The translations under genes were made by a program, and so were the position numbers. The notes below the pieces were generated by a model. It had not been told where the DNA came from. It saw nothing but the letters and a program-made list of their open reading frames with translations, and made no database searches. A stretch of DNA of 64,000 nt. Source: Chryseobacterium aureum. GTDB taxonomy: Bacteria > Bacteroidota > Bacteroidia > Flavobacteriales > Weeksellaceae. This document shows positions 37,035-46,182 of this stretch, one piece after another. Numbering within the stretch: the first letter of the stretch is position 1; every line of letters begins with the position of its first letter. Location of the stretch: the NCBI RefSeq assembly GCF_003971235.1, contig NZ_CP034661.1, positions 1,984,001 to 2,048,000 on the forward strand, written 5' to 3'.

Positions 37035-37737
37035 CGATTATTATATTTTGACCCGTGATCCATTTTGAACCATCAGATATTAAAAATTTTATTGCCGGAA
37101 CTACATCTTCTGTATTTCCAATTCCGAGAGGGTGCATTTCTACAATCTCTTTTACATTATCTTCGCTTAACTGTGAAAATAGATTCTGTGTCATTGGAGT
37201 ATCAACTACCCCAGGAAGCACTGCATTTACTCTTATTTTTCTTTTTGAAAATTCCAGAGCTGCAGATTTTACCAAACCTACTACTGCAGATTTTGTAGAG
37301 CAGTAACCTATTTTCCCCGGTTGCCCCAATACACCCATTACTGATGACATGAAAACCACACTTGCCCCATCATTGCTGTACTTTTTCTTTGTAAAATGTC
37401 TCAGCAATTCAATTCCTGAAAATACATTAAGCCTATATATTCTTTCAATTTTTTCGGGATTGTATAATGTAAGCGGAACTGTTTCCTCCATTCCTGCGCA
37501 GTGTATAAGCGCATCAAACTTTTCAGAAAAATCTAAATTTTTAAATAAATTTTCAATTTCTGAAACTTCTGATAAATCCAATGGACAGCAAACGACATTA
37601 TCTTTAGCTTCATTCAAAAAGTCCTGAATCTTTTCAAAATTTCGTGCTACAGCTACCACTTTATGGCCATCTTTCACAAGGTCTTTCATGGTTTCAAAAC
37701 CAATTCCTGAAGTAGCTCCGGTAAGAATAATATTCAT
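37012..37737 (-). CDS. SDR-family ketoreductase (FabG-like)
   Basis: A 241-aa short-chain dehydrogenase. NAD(P)-binding TGATSGIGFE (about 6-15), catalytic Ser in SSVMG and YCSTK (Tyr-x-x-x-Lys, about 153-157), and the usual C-terminal GSKWITGQNIIIDGGYSV. Placed beside two ketosynthases and an ACP, a 3-ketoacyl reductase is the most natural reading. Its end overlaps the next gene, and its start touches the stop of the Rieske gene. Confidence 0.88.
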   Translation of the reverse strand: MNIILTGATSGIGFETMKDLVKDGHKVVAVARNFEKIQDFLNEAKDNVVCCPLDLSEVSEIENLFKNLDFSEKFDALIHCAGMEETVPLTLYNPEKIERIYRLNVFSGIELLRHFTKKKYSNDGASVVFMSSVMGVLGQPGKIGYCSTKSAVVGLVKSAALEFSKRKIRVNAVLPGVVDTPMTQNLFSQLSEDNVKEIVEMHPLGIGNTEDVVPAIKFLISDGSKWITGQNIIIDGGYSVQ

Positions 37738-38813
37738 TAATCAATGTATTTTTTATAGTTTTTCTGGAATTCGCACACTCTTGCTTCTTCATCACTTAAT
37801 TCTCCTGTAAAAGGTGATTTTTTTACTCCGATCTGTACTTTTTCGCAAATTGTTTTATCTTCATCAAAAACTTTTCTGTTAAAGCTTACCAATGACTGTT
37901 TGTAAATGTTTTCCAAGGTAGGATTGGCTTTTTCACCTTCTTTCTTAGTCAGAAAAACATAACTTACAAATTTGGATGAATTGCTATCAATAGGAGTAAT
38001 ATATGACAAATTAAAAGAAATCCCATACGTACTTGAAATCAATACATTCGGAAATACGACCAAGTGCTTATAACCTGAAATTTTATATTCTCTGTTCTGA
38101 TAAGGCGAGTGAATTTTAGCATTTTTACCTTCATTTTCACCAGCCAAAAGCGTTGCATCCCAAACAGAATGTTCTTTAATAAAAGTAAATTCCATTCCTC
38201 CGGCTCCTAATTTTTTGAAGGTTTCTTCGTGAATCAGGTTAACGTGGTAACTTTCTAAAGTATTTTCAACTAAAATTTTCCAATTGGCATTAATAACCAT
38301 GTCATTAACATCGACCAATTCTCCAAAATTATTAGTCATTTTTTCAACTTCCTCAAAAAGATCACCCATGAAATCTTTCAATTCTGACGGATCATTAGAA
38401 AGGTTAACAAAGATAAGCTCTCCACAAAAATCTACTTTATATTCTTTAAGCTTTAAGCACTCCAACTCATCTTTAGTGAATTTGAATAAAGGTTTCTTAG
38501 GAATTCCTGTTGGAACTCCCTTATCATTGTATGCCCATCCGTGATACGGGCACATCAAAGGTCTGTTACCAGACTGCTCAACCTGAATAATTGAGTGTCT
38601 GTGTGAACAGATATTTTTAAATGCTTTTATCGTACCTCTGCAGTTTTGTACAACTATCGGAATACCTCCGATGTCCTGAGTGATAAAATCATTTTCTTCT
38701 TTTAAAAAAGATTTAAAACCTATAAAGCACCAAGTCTGCTGAAACAAAAGTTCATGTTCTTTTTCTAAAACATCATTTCTGTAATAATGTTCGGGAAGTA
38801 TTAATGCTTTCAT
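37737..38813 (-). CDS. Rieske non-haem iron oxygenase
   Basis: A 358-aa alpha-subunit-like oxygenase. The Rieske cluster ligands are CSHRH and CPYHGW (about 65-88). The mononuclear iron site shows NANWKILVENTLESYHVNLIHEETF (two His, with a bridging Glu/Asp). These enzymes hydroxylate or dehydrogenate with O2 and electrons from a reductase such as the one at 35308. The substrate could be an acyl chain or a sugar; choline- and carnitine-oxygenase-like members show that non-aromatic substrates are common. Confidence 0.88.
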   Translation of the reverse strand: MKALILPEHYYRNDVLEKEHELLFQQTWCFIGFKSFLKEENDFITQDIGGIPIVVQNCRGTIKAFKNICSHRHSIIQVEQSGNRPLMCPYHGWAYNDKGVPTGIPKKPLFKFTKDELECLKLKEYKVDFCGELIFVNLSNDPSELKDFMGDLFEEVEKMTNNFGELVDVNDMVINANWKILVENTLESYHVNLIHEETFKKLGAGGMEFTFIKEHSVWDATLLAGENEGKNAKIHSPYQNREYKISGYKHLVVFPNVLISSTYGISFNLSYITPIDSNSSKFVSYVFLTKKEGEKANPTLENIYKQSLVSFNRKVFDEDKTICEKVQIGVKKSPFTGELSDEEARVCEFQKNYKKYID

Positions 38814-38815
38814 GT

Positions 38816-39845
38816 TTATATTTCTTTTAATGGTAAAATTTTTGTTTCCGATAGATTAATGATGCAGTTTCCCCAGGATAAACCAGATCCGTAACCGCTA
38901 CATAAAACTTTGGACTTGTTTTCAAGGTTTTCCAGATTCGTAGTGATTAATAAAGGAATAGTTACCCCGCTTGTGTTTCCGAAACGTTCAATATTAATCG
39001 GAACTTTATTATTATCTATTCCCAATAGGGAACTGATCTGCTTGATGATAAATCTATTGGACTGGTGAAAGAAGAAACCATCAATTTCTGATAGATTGAC
39101 TGATGATTCTTCTTCAATTTTTTTGATACTGGGAGCAACTTCTCTTAATGTAAAATCAAAAACTTTTGCTCCATTCATATTAAGGTACAGACCTGATTCA
39201 TTTTCAGAATCAAAACTATCCTTTGTGATGTTTTTTCTATAACCTCCTTCAGGAATTATAATGGCTTCATGATGAGCTCCATCTGAAAAGAAATTGAAAT
39301 AAGACGGATCAGCACTGCTGTTTTTAGAAACCAAAATAGCTGAGGCAGCGTCACCAAACAGCATATTGGTACTTTTATCAGTAGGTGATAAAATCTTTGA
39401 TAAGGTTTCTCCAATGATCAGCAATACTTTTTCTCCTTCTTTTAAAGTAGAAGCAATGGAAAAAGCCGTACTTAATCCCTGAACAAAACCTGCACAGCCT
39501 GCATTGATATCAAAACACAGAATTTCCTGCTGCAATCCTAATTTATCCTGTAAAATATTGGAAGTAAAAGGAATTTTGTAATCTGAAGTCTGTGAAAGAA
39601 AGATAAGGCTTTTGATCCTGCTTTTATCCACTTGCTTCAGTAATTCTTCTGCAGCTGCAAATCCAAGATCCGATGCTGTAACCCCTTTATCTGCCCATCT
39701 TCTTTCTTTAATACCAACTGTTTTTTTCAAAAACTTTTATTTCTTTTTCTGTTAACAATGTTGAAAAAAAAGAATTCCCAACTGCTTGAATCGGAACGCT
39801 GGAACTGATATACTCTATCGAAACATTATTAAACTCCTGAAACAT
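38816..39845 (-). pseudogene. 3-oxoacyl-ACP synthase III homologue, frameshifted in an A7 tract
   Basis: Frame 1 starts at the ATG at 39843-39845, two bases after the ACP gene, and encodes an N-terminus ending LLTEKEIKVFEK before a premature stop. Frame 2, from the A-run at 39721-39727, carries on as KTVGIKERRWADKG and codes for the whole remaining KAS III of 304 aa. Reading the A7 as A6 joins them, and the junction aligns with FEEKVGIKKRY of the neighbouring paralogue. The catalytic triad is intact: Cys in INAGCAGF, His in FFHQSN, Asn in FGNTSG. Sequencing error, recent mutation or slippage-tolerant gene. Confidence 0.82.
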
Positions 39846-39847
39846 AA

Positions 39848-40078
39848 TTAATCAAATTTATCTTCTCCGATTCTTTCAACCAAAGAATTTACTGTTGTAA
39901 TTTTAGCGATATCATCACCGTTTAGCAATACTCCAAAGTTATCTGATACGAAACCGATAAGGATCATAGCAGCCATAGAGTCCCATTCTTCTAATTGAGA
40001 CAGATCCGTTTCCGGAGTCAAATCAATTTCCAATTCTAATTCTTCCTGTAATTGTGATGTAAAATCTGCAATATTCAT
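39848..40078 (-). CDS. Acyl carrier protein
   Basis: A 76-aa acidic carrier with the phosphopantetheine Ser in EEWDSMAAM (about 37). It is not the housekeeping AcpP, whose motif is DSLD; the context between two KAS III genes points to a dedicated carrier for the local acyl pathway. It ends two bases before the start of the frameshifted ketosynthase. Confidence 0.9.
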   Translation of the reverse strand: MNIADFTSQLQEELELEIDLTPETDLSQLEEWDSMAAMILIGFVSDNFGVLLNGDDIAKITTVNSLVERIGEDKFD

Positions 40079-40090
40079 TTTATTCTATTG

Positions 40091-41101
40091 TTAAAGTTTA
40101 TTATTTATTTTAATGATTCCTCCTGACCATGATAATCCTACTCCAAACCCAACAATTGCAAGAGTAAGTTCCTGATCTTTATCCAAACGCTCTGTATACC
40201 TCTTTAATGCAATAGGGATTGTACATGAAACGGTATTTCCTCCATCAGACAGATCATTATAAAAGTTTTCTTTGTCTATTTTTATTCTTTTTCTCAGGAA
40301 ATCCAGCATAAAAGAATTGGCCTGATGAAATACAAATTGGTCAACCTGAGACACTTCCATCTTATTTACTTCCATAATTTCCTTCACAAAATTAGGAATA
40401 ACTTTAGTTGTAAAGTTGAAAATTTCAGGACCATTCATGTATAAATGATTGTCTGTATAGATGTTATCTGTACCATATCCTATTTCTTCTGCATTCGGAT
40501 CTAAAGGAAATCTGCTGCATCCGTTTTTAATGATCAACTTGTCATAACCGGAACCATCTGTACCGAATTTGAACTTGAAAATATGATCTTCTTCATTTTT
40601 ACTAATAAGTGTTGCAGCGGCTGCATCTCCAAAGATGGATCTGTTTGTTTTATCTTTTGGATGGATAAATTTTGAATAAGTTTCTGCAGTAACCAGTAAG
40701 ATATTCTCTGCCTGCCCAGAAGAGATAAGAGCATTGGCTAAGTTTACTCCATAGGTAAAACCAGAACACCCTAAATTAAAATCCAACGCGCCGATGTCTG
40801 TTCTTAGCCCTAGTTTATCCTGAAGAATGCAAGCTGTTGTAGGAAGAAAATATTCCGGGCTTTGTGTACAGTATAATATGTAGTCTATTTTTTGTTTATC
40901 AAAATGCTCAAACAGCTTATTACAAGCTTTTTCAGCAAGATCTAAACCGGTTTCGTTTTCGCCTACAATATATCTTTTTTTAATTCCTACTTTTTCTTCA
41001 AACCTTTCGAAATCATAATCCGGAAAATCTCTTTTCAAATCTTCATTTGTAACTACAATTTCAGGAAATACATATTCTATTTTTTTTATTTGTGCTCCCA
41101 T
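40091..41101 (-). CDS. 3-oxoacyl-ACP synthase III homologue
   Basis: A 336-aa thiolase-fold condensing enzyme of full length. The Cys-His-Asn triad is in LGCSGFTYG (Cys about 111), FVFHQAN and GGNTVSCTIP. KAS III enzymes start chains by condensing acyl-CoA with malonyl-ACP. With the paralogue at 38816 and one ACP it suggests two rounds of elongation. Both differ from housekeeping FabH and belong to a capsule-specific branch. It follows an initiating transferase by two bases. Confidence 0.9.
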   Translation of the reverse strand: MGAQIKKIEYVFPEIVVTNEDLKRDFPDYDFERFEEKVGIKKRYIVGENETGLDLAEKACNKLFEHFDKQKIDYILYCTQSPEYFLPTTACILQDKLGLRTDIGALDFNLGCSGFTYGVNLANALISSGQAENILLVTAETYSKFIHPKDKTNRSIFGDAAAATLISKNEEDHIFKFKFGTDGSGYDKLIIKNGCSRFPLDPNAEEIGYGTDNIYTDNHLYMNGPEIFNFTTKVIPNFVKEIMEVNKMEVSQVDQFVFHQANSFMLDFLRKRIKIDKENFYNDLSDGGNTVSCTIPIALKRYTERLDKDQELTLAIVGFGVGLSWSGGIIKINNKL

Positions 41102-41103
41102 AT

Positions 41104-41709
41104 TTATTTTGATCCTTTAAATTCTTCGGCTGTAGCGTTATTTTCCTGAGTAATTCCTTCGGATTTAAAGACTTTTTTTATTGTTAATAAAATAATTTTT
41201 ATGTCTAAGCTAAAGCTAATATTGTCTACATACCACACATCATATTCAAATTTTTTCTCCCAGGAAATAGAGTTTCGTCCATTCACCTGTGCCCAGCCTG
41301 TGATTCCTGGTCTTACTTCATGCCTCCTTGCTTGAAATTTATTATACAAAGATAAGTATTTTGGTAAAAGAGGGCGTGGTCCGATGAGAGACATATCTCC
41401 TTTTAAGACATTTATCAGTTGTGGTATTTCATCTAATGATGTTTTTCGTACGAATGATCCTATTGTGGTAAGTCTATCTGCATCTGGTAAAAGATTCCCT
41501 TTTGAATCTTTTTTATCATTCATCGTTTTAAACTTGATAATGCTAAAAATTTTCCCATTTTTTCCAGGTCTTTTCTGAAAGAAGAAGGGTTTTCCATTAT
41601 TTGCAAAATATAATCCTATTGTTACAATGATAAAAACAGGGCTAAGGATAATAAATCCAAAAAATGCAATGATAAAGTCTATTAATCTTTTTATAAAACT
41701 TTTATACAT
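41104..41709 (-). CDS. Second initiating sugar-phosphate transferase
   Basis: A 201-aa PglC-type membrane transferase. Hydrophobic helix DFIIAFFGFIILSPVFIIVTIGL, FFFQKRPGKNGKIFSIIKFKT, DE dyad in SLDEIPQLINVL, IGPRPLLPKYL and RHEVRPGITGWAQVNGRN. The WAQVNGRN segment is of the wider WbaP/WcaJ family. A second enzyme of this class is at 33578, so two lipid-linked starts may be possible from one locus. Confidence 0.9.
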   Translation of the reverse strand: MYKSFIKRLIDFIIAFFGFIILSPVFIIVTIGLYFANNGKPFFFQKRPGKNGKIFSIIKFKTMNDKKDSKGNLLPDADRLTTIGSFVRKTSLDEIPQLINVLKGDMSLIGPRPLLPKYLSLYNKFQARRHEVRPGITGWAQVNGRNSISWEKKFEYDVWYVDNISFSLDIKIILLTIKKVFKSEGITQENNATAEEFKGSK

Positions 41710-41716
41710 AAATACT

Positions 41717-42619
41717 CTATCTCAACTTTAATAAATTAAGTACAACAAAAATCAGCAATTTTTTATTGTCCCGCATTAATTGCGTATTATATTTTAATAT
41801 CGTAAAATTTCTCTGGAAATAATTTCCTAAAAACTTATTATAAATCTGGTATTCTTCTGTATCCTTATTAAGATATTGTATATAATTTTTGATGTGATTC
41901 TGATAATACCCGTTCAGAACTTCTGATGATTTTTCTTTTATCGTATTGAAAGACAACTTATTGAGATGTCCATGAACGTTAGAATCATGAATTCTGTAAT
42001 GTATATAGGAGTTTGAATCTATTACAACAGTGTAATGATGAACTCTGGCAAAGAAATATACCAGCCAGTCATGTGAAAATGCTTTCAAATTTACATTCTC
42101 TGCTTTTTTTAAAAATTTTTGCAGATTCAGTGCAAAATCTTTAGTGAAGACATATGTACAGCCTGCACTTCCTCCTTCAAAAAGATAATCGTATTTTTTT
42201 TGGGGAAAATCTTTTTTTAATACACTTAAAGAATTATTTGATTCTTCCCATTTCGTAAGATTTGAACAATACAACTGGGCATTTTCTTTTTTGAGTAAAT
42301 TAACTGCGGATTGCATTTTTTCAGGTAACCATATATCATCCTGATCGCAAAATGCAACATAATCAAAAACTTCAGCAAAATTCAAATGGTCAATCATTTT
42401 CAGAAAATTCTTTGCAGCGGAACCTGTTCCCGGGATATTTTGGGTAATCCTGATGTCCGGATAATTGTCTGAAATAATATCGATGGTTTTATCCTTACTT
42501 CCATCATCACTTACCACAATATCCACTTCAACTCCATTTTGATTAAGAATGGAATCTATTTGACTGGTAATATACTTTTCTCCGTTATACGTTGCGAGAA
42601 GAATCTTAATTATTGACAT
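41717..42619 (-). CDS. Glycosyltransferase family 2
   Basis: A 300-aa GT-A fold inverting transferase. ILLATYNGEKYITSQIDSILNQ opens the nucleotide-binding fold, VSDDGSKDKT carries the first Asp, and FCDQDDIWLPEKM the DxD-like metal site. The C-terminus is basic and hydrophobic. It resembles rhamnosyltransferase-type enzymes that build O-antigen units; the donor sugar is unknown. Confidence 0.88.
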   Translation of the reverse strand: MSIIKILLATYNGEKYITSQIDSILNQNGVEVDIVVSDDGSKDKTIDIISDNYPDIRITQNIPGTGSAAKNFLKMIDHLNFAEVFDYVAFCDQDDIWLPEKMQSAVNLLKKENAQLYCSNLTKWEESNNSLSVLKKDFPQKKYDYLFEGGSAGCTYVFTKDFALNLQKFLKKAENVNLKAFSHDWLVYFFARVHHYTVVIDSNSYIHYRIHDSNVHGHLNKLSFNTIKEKSSEVLNGYYQNHIKNYIQYLNKDTEEYQIYNKFLGNYFQRNFTILKYNTQLMRDNKKLLIFVVLNLLKLR

Positions 42620-42670
42620 ATTGTTTATTTATAATAATGGTATTTCGTCTAACTGAACTGTTTATTAGAG

Positions 42671-43828
42671 TTATAATCTGAAAAAAAACAGGTGCAGGTA
42701 TATAATGAAATTCATTATTATTATAAAATTGAAAATATTCTTTTTATTCGTTTGGTTCAAAATAGAGTAGAAAATAAACGGTAACATAAAAACATAGTAT
42801 TTGGCATTTGCGTAATTAGGAACCATGAATATAAAAAACAAAGTGGCGGTAATTACTCCCGAAATAAAAATGAATTTTTGAAGTGCATGTTTATCATCAA
42901 TAGAAGGGGTTGTTTTTTTTATAAATAACTTTACAATTACAATACCATACATTACATATACTGGAATAATCTTAACTCCTGAAGGTGTTAAAAAAATGCC
43001 CGTCATAAAAGTAATAATTGGTCGCAAAAATATTGGATATTTATTACGAAGTCCTAGTTTTTCTTCTCCCTGTAACATTGCATTGGCTTTTTCTGAAAGA
43101 AATCCTATATTGGATATATATGACAACGAACTAATTCCCAAAACTAAAGCTCCCAATACAAGGGCGACCCCTGCCATAATAATTTTACGCCTATCCAGGT
43201 AAGAAAAAGCCCAAGTAATACCAACAAAGGTAGCAATCACCGCAGAGTTACCTAAATCCAGAAAGGATATTAATAAAATCATGGTCACTATCACAGGCCA
43301 TCTTCCCCAAAAAAGGAATATAGGTATTGTTAAAACCAATACAAACTGTTCTAGACCCAAAACTCCCACGTGAAATACAAATCCTAAAAAGACCAGTACC
43401 AGGCACAAAACATCCAGTCTGTAATTCCATTCTTCCGCTGAGAATTTCATTCCTACCCCGTTAACGATTTTAAATGTCGTTTCTCTAAAAATAACAGCAA
43501 TTAAAAAAGGCAGCATTGAAAAAATTGTGATTGCAATTCTTCCCAAACTCTGCATAATATCTTCAGTACATGTTTTGTTATCTATACTGGACCAATAAGA
43601 AAACAGTGTACTATTTGTATAACATGAAGAGTAATAGGTAAACGTTCTGATTATGGATTCAAAGTAAAAATAGGGTGTCCAAAAAGGCTGTGTATCTCCT
43701 CTTACTAATTCGTAGGCACGTGCTTCAAAATCTGGCTCATCACCAAATGGAAAAAGATAAAGCCTACCTATTACTAAAAAAAAGATAAAAAAGAAAACTG
43801 AACGTATTCCAAGCTTTGAAACCAACAT
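42671..43828 (-). CDS. Polytopic membrane protein, O-antigen polymerase (Wzy) candidate
   Basis: A 385-aa integral membrane protein with about ten hydrophobic segments and a large loop in the first third (residues about 25-90: FGDEPDFEARAYELVRGD). Wzy proteins share topology rather than sequence, and this is the only unassigned polytopic protein in a locus with Wzx, Wza and Wzc. It ends at two-base distance from the neighbouring glycosyltransferase. Assignment rests on context and topology. Confidence 0.65.
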   Translation of the reverse strand: MLVSKLGIRSVFFFIFFLVIGRLYLFPFGDEPDFEARAYELVRGDTQPFWTPYFYFESIIRTFTYYSSCYTNSTLFSYWSSIDNKTCTEDIMQSLGRIAITIFSMLPFLIAVIFRETTFKIVNGVGMKFSAEEWNYRLDVLCLVLVFLGFVFHVGVLGLEQFVLVLTIPIFLFWGRWPVIVTMILLISFLDLGNSAVIATFVGITWAFSYLDRRKIIMAGVALVLGALVLGISSLSYISNIGFLSEKANAMLQGEEKLGLRNKYPIFLRPIITFMTGIFLTPSGVKIIPVYVMYGIVIVKLFIKKTTPSIDDKHALQKFIFISGVITATLFFIFMVPNYANAKYYVFMLPFIFYSILNQTNKKNIFNFIIIMNFIIYLHLFFFRL

Positions 43829-43830
43829 AT

Positions 43831-45066
43831 TTATACTCCGGTTAATTTTTGATACAGTTTTCTATATCTCTCTGCGTTTTTCTTGTAGTCAAATAAATCT
43901 TTTGCTACATTACTACGTTCTATTTCTTTACCATCGTTGATATATCGGCTGATATTTTCTACGCTGAGTTCTTCAAACGTTTTTGGACTATAGGTAATTC
44001 CAAGATCATATTTATTTGTTAAGACTGATGCCCCACCACATTCTTTATTTACTATGACAGGGATACCCATGGCCGTAAATTCTACAGTTTTAGTTCCAAG
44101 GATACTGTAACCTACAGCATCTTCATAAGATGAAGTGGACTTGCGATAAGGTAATAAGCCGAAACTCACATCAGAAAGTGCGGCTTTCAATTCGTTGGTA
44201 TTTTTTGTAGAAGTCAGTGTAATTTCGTTTTCAGGAATTTCTGCAAAAACTTCTTTTATGGCTTCGTGCGATGATGTTGTAATGATTTTCAGCTTACAAT
44301 TGGGTGTTTTCTTTCGTAATTCTGTATACAGCTCCAACAAATCAGTTGTGGTATGCCACGTTGCCTGAGTTAATGCACCAAGATAACAATAGACTACTTC
44401 ATCCTTTGAACTACTTGAAGTAGAATTCAGGTTTTCGGTATCTACACTTAAATATATCTTTTCTATTGACTTCACCCCAATTTCTTCATAAGATTGAGCC
44501 ATGGTATCTGAAACTGCTATGGTAACATCCGATTCGGCCAAAAGCTGCTTTTCCATTTTTTTTAAAAATAAATAGTTCTTATTGGGCTGGGTATATTTGT
44601 TTTTAAGCGCATATTCCTCCGGAAAAAGCCCTCTGGCATCAAATATAATTTTATAATTAAGATTATATTTTTTCTTTATTTTCACTGCCAACCACGCTGC
44701 ACCATAACCTCTGCAATGTATAATATCCGGTTTTATGGATATTAAATGTTTGGAAAGAAAAGATTCTGCTCCGTGAAATAAAAATTTAAATAAGAATCTG
44801 TGCATATATGCTACAGACTGCACTGCAAAAATAGGAGTACTTATAAATTTTATTTTACCTAATTTCTGTTTAACTTTTTGAATTTCCTCTTTATATTGAC
44901 CTTTTTCCCGAATGTGCCCGCTATGAATAACAGGTACACCGGAAATAAAATAAAAACTGCCATTTTCTATTTCATCTGTATTAGCCACAAACTGTCCTAA
45001 AACCTGTGACCCAAAGACTCCATATGATCTTGGGGTTTCTCCCCAAGTCAAATAACATACTTTCAT
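43831..45066 (-). CDS. Glycosyltransferase family 4
   Basis: A 411-aa GT-B fold transferase. The acceptor half includes DIIHCRGYGAAWLAVKI and DARGLFPEEYAL; the donor half ends with LPYRKSTSSYEDAVGYSILGTKTVEFTAMGIPVI, containing the glutamates typical of GT4. Its start overlaps the epimerase gene by four bases. The transferred sugar is not predictable. Confidence 0.87.
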   Translation of the reverse strand: MKVCYLTWGETPRSYGVFGSQVLGQFVANTDEIENGSFYFISGVPVIHSGHIREKGQYKEEIQKVKQKLGKIKFISTPIFAVQSVAYMHRFLFKFLFHGAESFLSKHLISIKPDIIHCRGYGAAWLAVKIKKKYNLNYKIIFDARGLFPEEYALKNKYTQPNKNYLFLKKMEKQLLAESDVTIAVSDTMAQSYEEIGVKSIEKIYLSVDTENLNSTSSSSKDEVVYCYLGALTQATWHTTTDLLELYTELRKKTPNCKLKIITTSSHEAIKEVFAEIPENEITLTSTKNTNELKAALSDVSFGLLPYRKSTSSYEDAVGYSILGTKTVEFTAMGIPVIVNKECGGASVLTNKYDLGITYSPKTFEELSVENISRYINDGKEIERSNVAKDLFDYKKNAERYRKLYQKLTGV

Positions 45067-46121
45067 TTTAAAAGTTCTTTTATAATTATACTGCTTGCAT
45101 CTCCTTTCCCATATAATGTATCAGAAAATACAATTTCCTTATTCTTGCTGGCATGATATGCATCAAGAATTTTACTTTTATCTGTTCCGGTTAATATATT
45201 AGCTCCTACATCAACTAATTCCTCCCACTCTGTTTCATCTCTTAAAGTAACACATGGTTTGCTGAAAAAGTAAGCTTCTTTCTGAAGACCACCACTATCT
45301 GTCATGACAAGAGTACAATTCTTCAAAAGCCATACCATATCCAGATATCCTACCGGCTCAACAATTGTAATGTTTTTTACGGCTATTCCGGATTCCTGAA
45401 TGATTTTTTTTGTTCTCGGATGTAATGGTAAAATTACTTTTGTTTCTTCAGCAATGGCATCCATAGATTCAATAATATTTCTTAATCTATTGATATCATT
45501 TGTATTTTCAGCTCTGTGAATTGTACTAAGTACAAAATTTCCGGAAACATCAAAATTGGGCTGGGTTGCTATTTCTTTATAAAACAAAGCTCCATCCAGC
45601 ATTACGTCTCCACTTTTTATAATGCTGCAATTGGTATTTTGATAATTTTCGGCATGCAGATTTTCAATGGCTTTGTCGGTAGGACAAAACAAGTAATTAC
45701 TAACTCTATCCGTTAATATTCTATTTACTTCTTCCGGCATTTTCATATTGAAACTTCTTAAACCAGCTTCAACATGTGCCAATTTGATATTCAATTTTGA
45801 TGCAACGATTGCTCCTGCTAAAGTAGAATTTGTATCTCCGTATACCATAATAACATCAGGGTTCTCTTTCAATACAATTTCTTCAATACGCTCGATCATT
45901 TGCCCCGTCATAGCTCCGTGAGTGGTTCCACCAATTCCAAGGAAGTAATTGGGTTTGGGAATATGCATTTGCTCAAAAAAGATATCAGACATATTAGTAT
46001 CATAATGTTGTCCTGTATGTACTATTATTTCCTCAATTTCTGAATGTTTTTTTATTTCCCTGCTTACTGAACTTGCTTTTATAAATTGTGGACGTGCTCC
46101 CAGCACTGTTAATAATTTCAT
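45063..46121 (-). CDS. Non-hydrolysing UDP-sugar 2-epimerase (WbpI/WlbD-like)
   Basis: A 352-aa GT-B-like epimerase. The start GARPQFIKASSV and IVHTGQHYDTNMSDIFFEQM resemble WbpI/WlbD, which epimerise UDP-2,3-diacetamido-glucuronic acid, more than WecB, which typically starts GTRPEAIK. VEAGLRSFNMKMPEEVNR is the active-site region, followed by TDSGGLQKEA. With the WlbA, WlbB and WlbC homologues upstream in the operon it completes a route to UDP-ManNAc3NAcA. Confidence 0.85.
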   Translation of the reverse strand: MKLLTVLGARPQFIKASSVSREIKKHSEIEEIIVHTGQHYDTNMSDIFFEQMHIPKPNYFLGIGGTTHGAMTGQMIERIEEIVLKENPDVIMVYGDTNSTLAGAIVASKLNIKLAHVEAGLRSFNMKMPEEVNRILTDRVSNYLFCPTDKAIENLHAENYQNTNCSIIKSGDVMLDGALFYKEIATQPNFDVSGNFVLSTIHRAENTNDINRLRNIIESMDAIAEETKVILPLHPRTKKIIQESGIAVKNITIVEPVGYLDMVWLLKNCTLVMTDSGGLQKEAYFFSKPCVTLRDETEWEELVDVGANILTGTDKSKILDAYHASKNKEIVFSDTLYGKGDASSIIIKELLK

Positions 46122-46182
46122 AGTTGTATTTTCTAATGTTATAGAAGACTTATTTAAAGTTTTGTGATATAAAATCTAAATA

